From IMG/VR virus record IMGVR_UViG_3300030102_002542, positions 1 to 23,366 of that record: a DNA stretch of 23,366 nucleotides, one strand, 5' to 3'. Under the pieces are notes generated by a model that was not told the origin of the DNA, made no database searches, and saw nothing but the letters and a program-made list of their open reading frames with translations. This DNA comes from a virus. The position numbers and the translations under genes were made by a program. Positions 19,888-23,366 of the stretch are shown in pieces; within the stretch, counting starts at the first letter, position 1; each line of letters starts with the position of its first letter.

Positions 19888-21864
19888 TTATAATGTTGCA
19901 TTTTCAACTCTGTTCCTATCCAATGCTTGGCTTGTTGTGACTTCACCACTAACCACGAATGCCTGAACAGGCTGTTGTTGTATAGAGGCGAGTTGATTGA
20001 TACCGCTGTCACCGACCACATTGAAACTTGGTGCTTGTGCTTGACCTCCTCCTGCATTTGTATCTATGTCTGGTGTGTCATTAGTGCCTCCGCCAAATTT
20101 AGTTTTTGAAATAGTTGCAATTTGAGCTGCTCCTGTTGCTGCTGCCAATACTGCTCCAGGAATACCAGCAGGAATACCCAAACCACCAACAGCAGGATTA
20201 ATGGCTGCTGAAACTGCACCGGCTGTATTTACTATGGCTTGAGCAATACCAATTGCTTTGTTAATTTGAAATGCTTTTTTTTGTGACTTTTCACTTTCTC
20301 CTGCAAAGGCATTTGTTAACTCGCTCAATGCTCCAAACGCATCATTAGCAAATTTTACTTTAGCTTGTTGAGCAGATAGATTATTGGCTTTCTCTTCATC
20401 AGTCAACTCTTTGCTTAAACCTGCTAATTGAATGTTTTCATTTTTTGCTATCTCAATTTTTTTGGCACTTTGTACCTCAAGTTGAGCAAGTTCAGCATCA
20501 AAAGATTCTGTTTTAAATACATCAAATTTTTCTCTTATTTCCTTTTCCTTTTGTAGTTCAAGTTGATTAAACAAGTCTATTAATTGAAGTCTTTGTTGAC
20601 CTGTTGCAGTAATATCCTCTCTTTGTCTTTCAAACCTTTGTTTGTTTATTAAAAGTTCTTTCTCAAGACCATCCTCTAACAATTGGTTTTCAAGGTCTTC
20701 AATTTGACGTGCTGCTGCTTTGCGTTTTGCAGCGTATTCGTTATAACTGTTTAATTTTTCTGCATTTGTAGCTTTGGCGCTTTCAACTTGTTTTTTATTT
20801 TCATTTATTTCATTTACTGTAAGTTGTGTAGTAACTGATTTCAGTTCTGCTGCTAACGCTAAAGCTGCGTTTTTTTGTTCTGCTAAAATTTCCTTGTTAA
20901 CTTTTGTAAAAAACCCACCCTCCTTAATTCTTTGTTGAGTTCGTTCAATGTCAAGTTTCAACAACTCTAATTTGGCTAATTTCTCCTTTCCTAAATCCGC
21001 CAATTTTTGCTGTTGAAGTTTGAACGTACTTTTGCCAAGCGCTTCATTTATTGCAATTTCGTCATCAAATGCTTGTTGTTTAAAATTCTTTATGGCTTTT
21101 TCTCTTGCCAATTCTTGTTCTTGACGTGCCTTTTGCTCTTCTGCTCTTCTTTTTCTTGCTTGAGAACGCTCCTCTTCTGCAAAATCAGTTAGTCCAATGA
21201 AGTCAGTAAACTCTTTAAGTTTGTCAATTGCAGGATCAAGAAAACTTGTAAACTTTGCAAGTGCGGCTACTGCTGCAACTATTCCAGCAGTAATTAAAAC
21301 AAATGGATTTGCTTTTAAGACAACATTCAATGCCTTTTGTGCTTTTGTCACTAAACCTGTTATACCACCAAGTTCTTTATAAGATGTTCTCAAGCCATCA
21401 ACTCCCTGTTGAATAGCTAATGCTGCTTGAACTTTTACAAGTGTTTTCTCAAGCGCTTCATTCTCTTTGCCAAATAAAGCAATTGCTCCTTGCGTTGCTG
21501 CAAATCCACTTGTAACTCCATTCAATGCACTACCTAATTTTTGAGTCAAGGTTGTGGCTGCTCCATCAACTGCCAAATCTGTTTGAATCTGCACTTTGCG
21601 ATATTCCCCAACTTTAGTTAATAGGTCTTGATATTCTTTGGATGCAGTGTCACCAGCAAGTGCTAACTCATAAAGACGGTCCTCTGCCTCACCAAGTCTT
21701 GTTGTTAATGGCTGAACTCCTTCAAATACATCTTCAAATTTAGCATCAAGGTTTTCTGCACTATCAGCAGCCTTTTTTACTCCTGTTGCTAATGTTTCAA
21801 ACTCCTTTGCAGCTTGGTCAGCATTAGTGTTAATGTCTATGTCTATAGTTCTTTTTTGAGCCAT
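19888..21864 (-). CDS. Tail tape-measure protein
   Basis: This encodes 658 residues. The N-terminus MAQKRTIDIDINTNADQAAK with EFETLATGVKKAADS is the typical start of short tape measures. A hydrophobic segment lies at about 186-204 (NPFVLITAGIVAAVAALAKF); a long charged coiled-coil region spans about 225-510; and a second hydrophobic, Ala/Gly/Pro-rich segment lies at about 535-585 (GIPGAVLAAATGAAQIATIS). The C-terminus is Gly/Gln-rich. The protein sets tail length and helps DNA pass the host membrane. At about 0.15 nm per residue it predicts a tail near 100 nm, consistent with a siphovirus; this is an estimate. The start overlaps the 62-aa upstream gene by 22 bp. Confidence 0.9.
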   Translation of the reverse strand: MAQKRTIDIDINTNADQAAKEFETLATGVKKAADSAENLDAKFEDVFEGVQPLTTRLGEAEDRLYELALAGDTASKEYQDLLTKVGEYRKVQIQTDLAVDGAATTLTQKLGSALNGVTSGFAATQGAIALFGKENEALEKTLVKVQAALAIQQGVDGLRTSYKELGGITGLVTKAQKALNVVLKANPFVLITAGIVAAVAALAKFTSFLDPAIDKLKEFTDFIGLTDFAEEERSQARKRRAEEQKARQEQELAREKAIKNFKQQAFDDEIAINEALGKSTFKLQQQKLADLGKEKLAKLELLKLDIERTQQRIKEGGFFTKVNKEILAEQKNAALALAAELKSVTTQLTVNEINENKKQVESAKATNAEKLNSYNEYAAKRKAAARQIEDLENQLLEDGLEKELLINKQRFERQREDITATGQQRLQLIDLFNQLELQKEKEIREKFDVFKTESFDAELAQLEVQSAKKIEIAKNENIQLAGLSKELTDEEKANNLSAQQAKVKFANDAFGALSELTNAFAGESEKSQKKAFQINKAIGIAQAIVNTAGAVSAAINPAVGGLGIPAGIPGAVLAAATGAAQIATISKTKFGGGTNDTPDIDTNAGGGQAQAPSFNVVGDSGINQLASIQQQPVQAFVVSGEVTTSQALDRNRVENATL

Positions 21865-22031
21865 TGGATATGTTCTTTATTTGTTTGCTTTAATATTTGC
21901 ATTCTTTTTTTCTGCTTGTATATTCCTTTTATCCCTTTCTCAATGTTGTATAAACCTTTAGCAATTTGTACATCATGACTTGCTTCATAGAAGTCATCAA
22001 TTTGTAATAAGTCAATTATATGTTTTAGCAT
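21843..22031 (-). CDS. 62-aa protein encoded before the tape-measure gene
   Basis: This encodes 62 residues: MLKHIIDLLQIDDFYEASHD, then NIEKGIKGIYKQKKRMQILK, an acidic first half and a basic helical second half. It is coupled to both neighbours: its start shares one base with the upstream stop (TAATG) and its end overlaps the tape-measure start by 22 bp. The position just before a tape measure is where tail assembly chaperones are found, but this is too short and shows no slippery site, so the role stays open. Confidence 0.66.
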   Translation of the reverse strand: MLKHIIDLLQIDDFYEASHDVQIAKGLYNIEKGIKGIYKQKKRMQILKQTNKEHIQWLKKEL

Positions 22032-23366
22032 TATCCTTCCTGTTGTATAAATATTTGATTTGCTGCTGTGGATCCATTTGCAAACGTATATGTTACCAAT
22101 AAAATAATTACCGTTGTTGCACTGCCCTCAGTTCTGAATTGTTTGTTTGATATTGTTCCAGCATTCTCATCTGTAATATTATCTGTTCCATTCTCTGCAA
22201 TTATTAAATCTGTTGCTCCATTTGCAGGTAAACAAACAGCCGTTGTGCCTTCACTTGTCAATGTGCTTGGAGTAATAGTCACTCCTGTTGTTGTTGTGGT
22301 CACTGTAGCACTCACAGCATTATGAGGAAACAATATATTTATGTTCAGGCATTGAGCAGTATTATCTGGTCTGATTATCTCAGAAGATATTCCACCGTCT
22401 GCAATAAGCTCTCTAAAGTCATTTATTAGAACCATGTCAACATCTCCTGTATTGAGGTTGCTTTTCATAGATTCAATCATAAATCGTTTATCTCTAATAA
22501 CTACCCTGTCATTTAATTCCAATCCTGTTAATAAGCTAATTGGCAAATTTGTTTTGACACTTGTCCTTCTGTTCTTAAGGTTATATAAATTAATTATATA
22601 TGCACTGTAATAAACAGAAAATAATGTATCCTGAACAGGCTCTAATAAAAAGGTGCTGTTATCTGCATTGAAATTTAGAGTAAAATCTGTAGTTCCAAGT
22701 CTGAGATCCTGCCCAAAGGGAATGTATGTACTCATATTTGTAACGCTGCTCCCTTCATCAAATCTCCATTGTGCATTTGTTGTATCATATGCATACATGA
22801 TTAATGGCTTGGTAATATAATTCTCCAAATCAGTATTGAGTCTTTTACCAACTTGCAAATCAGTACCTGTGAATTTATGCATCATCATATTTTCAAAAGG
22901 CAAATCAATCTTATACTCACCCCCATCATAATCAAACTTTTCACTGAGATTGCCATAATCTCTGCCCCCTGTTAATTCTCTGAATGCATTGTTTGTTGCA
23001 GATTCACTTTGCTGATAAGAAAAGCTAACATTTTTAAATAGCTTGATCCTGTCAATTTTAGTGCTTTTGATATCTGTAAATTCTGTAATGTCTACAATTG
23101 CCCCTTTCTGATACCAATCATCCAAAGGTTCAACCTGATAAACATCTTTTGAAGTGGAATAACAAGTCAAGTTGAACATCTGCAAAACACCTTTGAAGAA
23201 ATCAACAATCTTCATATCAGGTAAATAGTTCAAAATACTGAATTCCGTTCCTAATACTGTTGAACTTACAGAACTAAATCCATTGAAAACTGCTTGACTG
23301 CCTCCTGATGTTGTATATAATGCCCTCTGTAAATATCCTATTTTAATAATCCTTGTTGCTGCCTCT
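22031..23366 (-). CDS. Tail structural protein (partial, N-terminus beyond window)
   Basis: The frame is open to the right edge of the window, so the true start is outside; the visible C-terminal part is about 444 residues. An apparent start at 23233 would be a TTG codon inside the gene, since the 44 codons before it have no stop and continue in style (QRALYTTSGGSQAVFNGFSS). The body has segments such as DMKIVDFFKGVLQMFNLTCY, DVYQVEPLDDWYQKG and NVSFSYQQSESATNNAFREL, which I know from large tail or baseplate-type proteins of Bacteroidota phages. The last 100 residues are Thr/Ala/Gly-rich strands (NAVSATVTTTTTGVTITPST, VTYTFANGSTAANQIFIQQ), like an Ig-type surface domain. It precedes the tape-measure gene, which supports a tail role. 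Confidence 0.66.
   Translation of the reverse strand, partial: EAATRIIKIGYLQRALYTTSGGSQAVFNGFSSVSSTVLGTEFSILNYLPDMKIVDFFKGVLQMFNLTCYSTSKDVYQVEPLDDWYQKGAIVDITEFTDIKSTKIDRIKLFKNVSFSYQQSESATNNAFRELTGGRDYGNLSEKFDYDGGEYKIDLPFENMMMHKFTGTDLQVGKRLNTDLENYITKPLIMYAYDTTNAQWRFDEGSSVTNMSTYIPFGQDLRLGTTDFTLNFNADNSTFLLEPVQDTLFSVYYSAYIINLYNLKNRRTSVKTNLPISLLTGLELNDRVVIRDKRFMIESMKSNLNTGDVDMVLINDFRELIADGGISSEIIRPDNTAQCLNINILFPHNAVSATVTTTTTGVTITPSTLTSEGTTAVCLPANGATDLIIAENGTDNITDENAGTISNKQFRTEGSATTVIILLVTYTFANGSTAANQIFIQQEG

Noticed and set aside
21843-22031. Frameshifted tail assembly chaperone pair (G/GT type) before the tape measure
   Set aside because: The gene is only 62 aa, no slippery heptamer with a following extended frame was found, and its composition is unlike chaperones.
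23231-23233. TTG at 23233 as the start of the right-edge tail gene
   Set aside because: The same frame stays open for 44 codons to the window edge with tail-like sequence, so the gene continues outside.

Overview
This window reads as about 23 kb of a tailed, probably siphovirus-like, double-stranded DNA phage (free or integrated) that infects a member of the Bacteroidota, most likely a flavobacterium. The DNA is AT-rich. Every gene I accept (39, two of them running off the ends) is on the minus strand, so transcription runs from high to low coordinates. The host guess rests on three things: one very clean Bacteroidota-type promoter (TTTG, 19 bp, TAnnTTTG) at 8694-8724 with two weaker ones; gene starts preceded by A/T-rich sequence rather than Shine-Dalgarno sites; and protein families familiar from flavobacterial phages (the DUF6712-like connector, the portal, the capsid and the DUF6291-like replication protein). 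No integrase, host gene, tRNA, IS element or CRISPR array was seen.

Right to left, in the order of transcription. 23366-15833: a tail protein cut by the window edge, a 62-aa protein, the tape-measure protein, a multidomain XkdF-like prohead protease, a 46-aa Cys-rich protein, an acidic scaffold-like protein, the major capsid protein (followed by a terminator) and a second structural protein (followed by another terminator). 15726-11420: a small beta-rich protein, the portal with an extra C-terminal domain, a connector, two fibre/tail-type proteins (one with a LamG lectin domain) and a small protein. 11423-9763: a compact lysis cassette with a 51-aa two-helix membrane protein, a holin, an amidase endolysin and a one-piece (u-spanin-like) lipoprotein. 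9766-8732: a calcineurin-like phosphoesterase.

A strong promoter at 8724-8694 starts the accessory/replication block: four very small genes, then a 188-bp non-coding region with a promoter-like box and a GC-rich hairpin plus T9 just before a DUF6291-type replication protein. After it come a RecA/DnaB-fold ATPase, an N6A/N4C DNA methyltransferase, a coiled-coil protein, a Mom-like DNA-modification protein, a 54-aa zinc-ribbon protein, NinG, a 92-aa protein, a single-strand annealing protein, a YqaJ-type exonuclease and an SSB-like protein. Two back-to-back terminators end this unit. A final short unit encodes a sigma-70-like protein behind a promoter with a duplicated 14-bp upstream element, three or four small proteins and the start of a ParB-like protein that leaves the window.

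The most interesting points are the Mom-like plus methyltransferase modification pair with a small zinc-ribbon gene beside it; the possible attenuator in the replication leader; the phage sigma-like factor together with a recurrent motif (GGTTATATAnATA) in front of three late genes; the u-spanin lysis cassette with an unannotated-size membrane gene; and the protease gene that carries three or more extra domains. Four genes of 36-54 codons were found by reading the gaps between larger genes and are supported by tight start/stop coupling.
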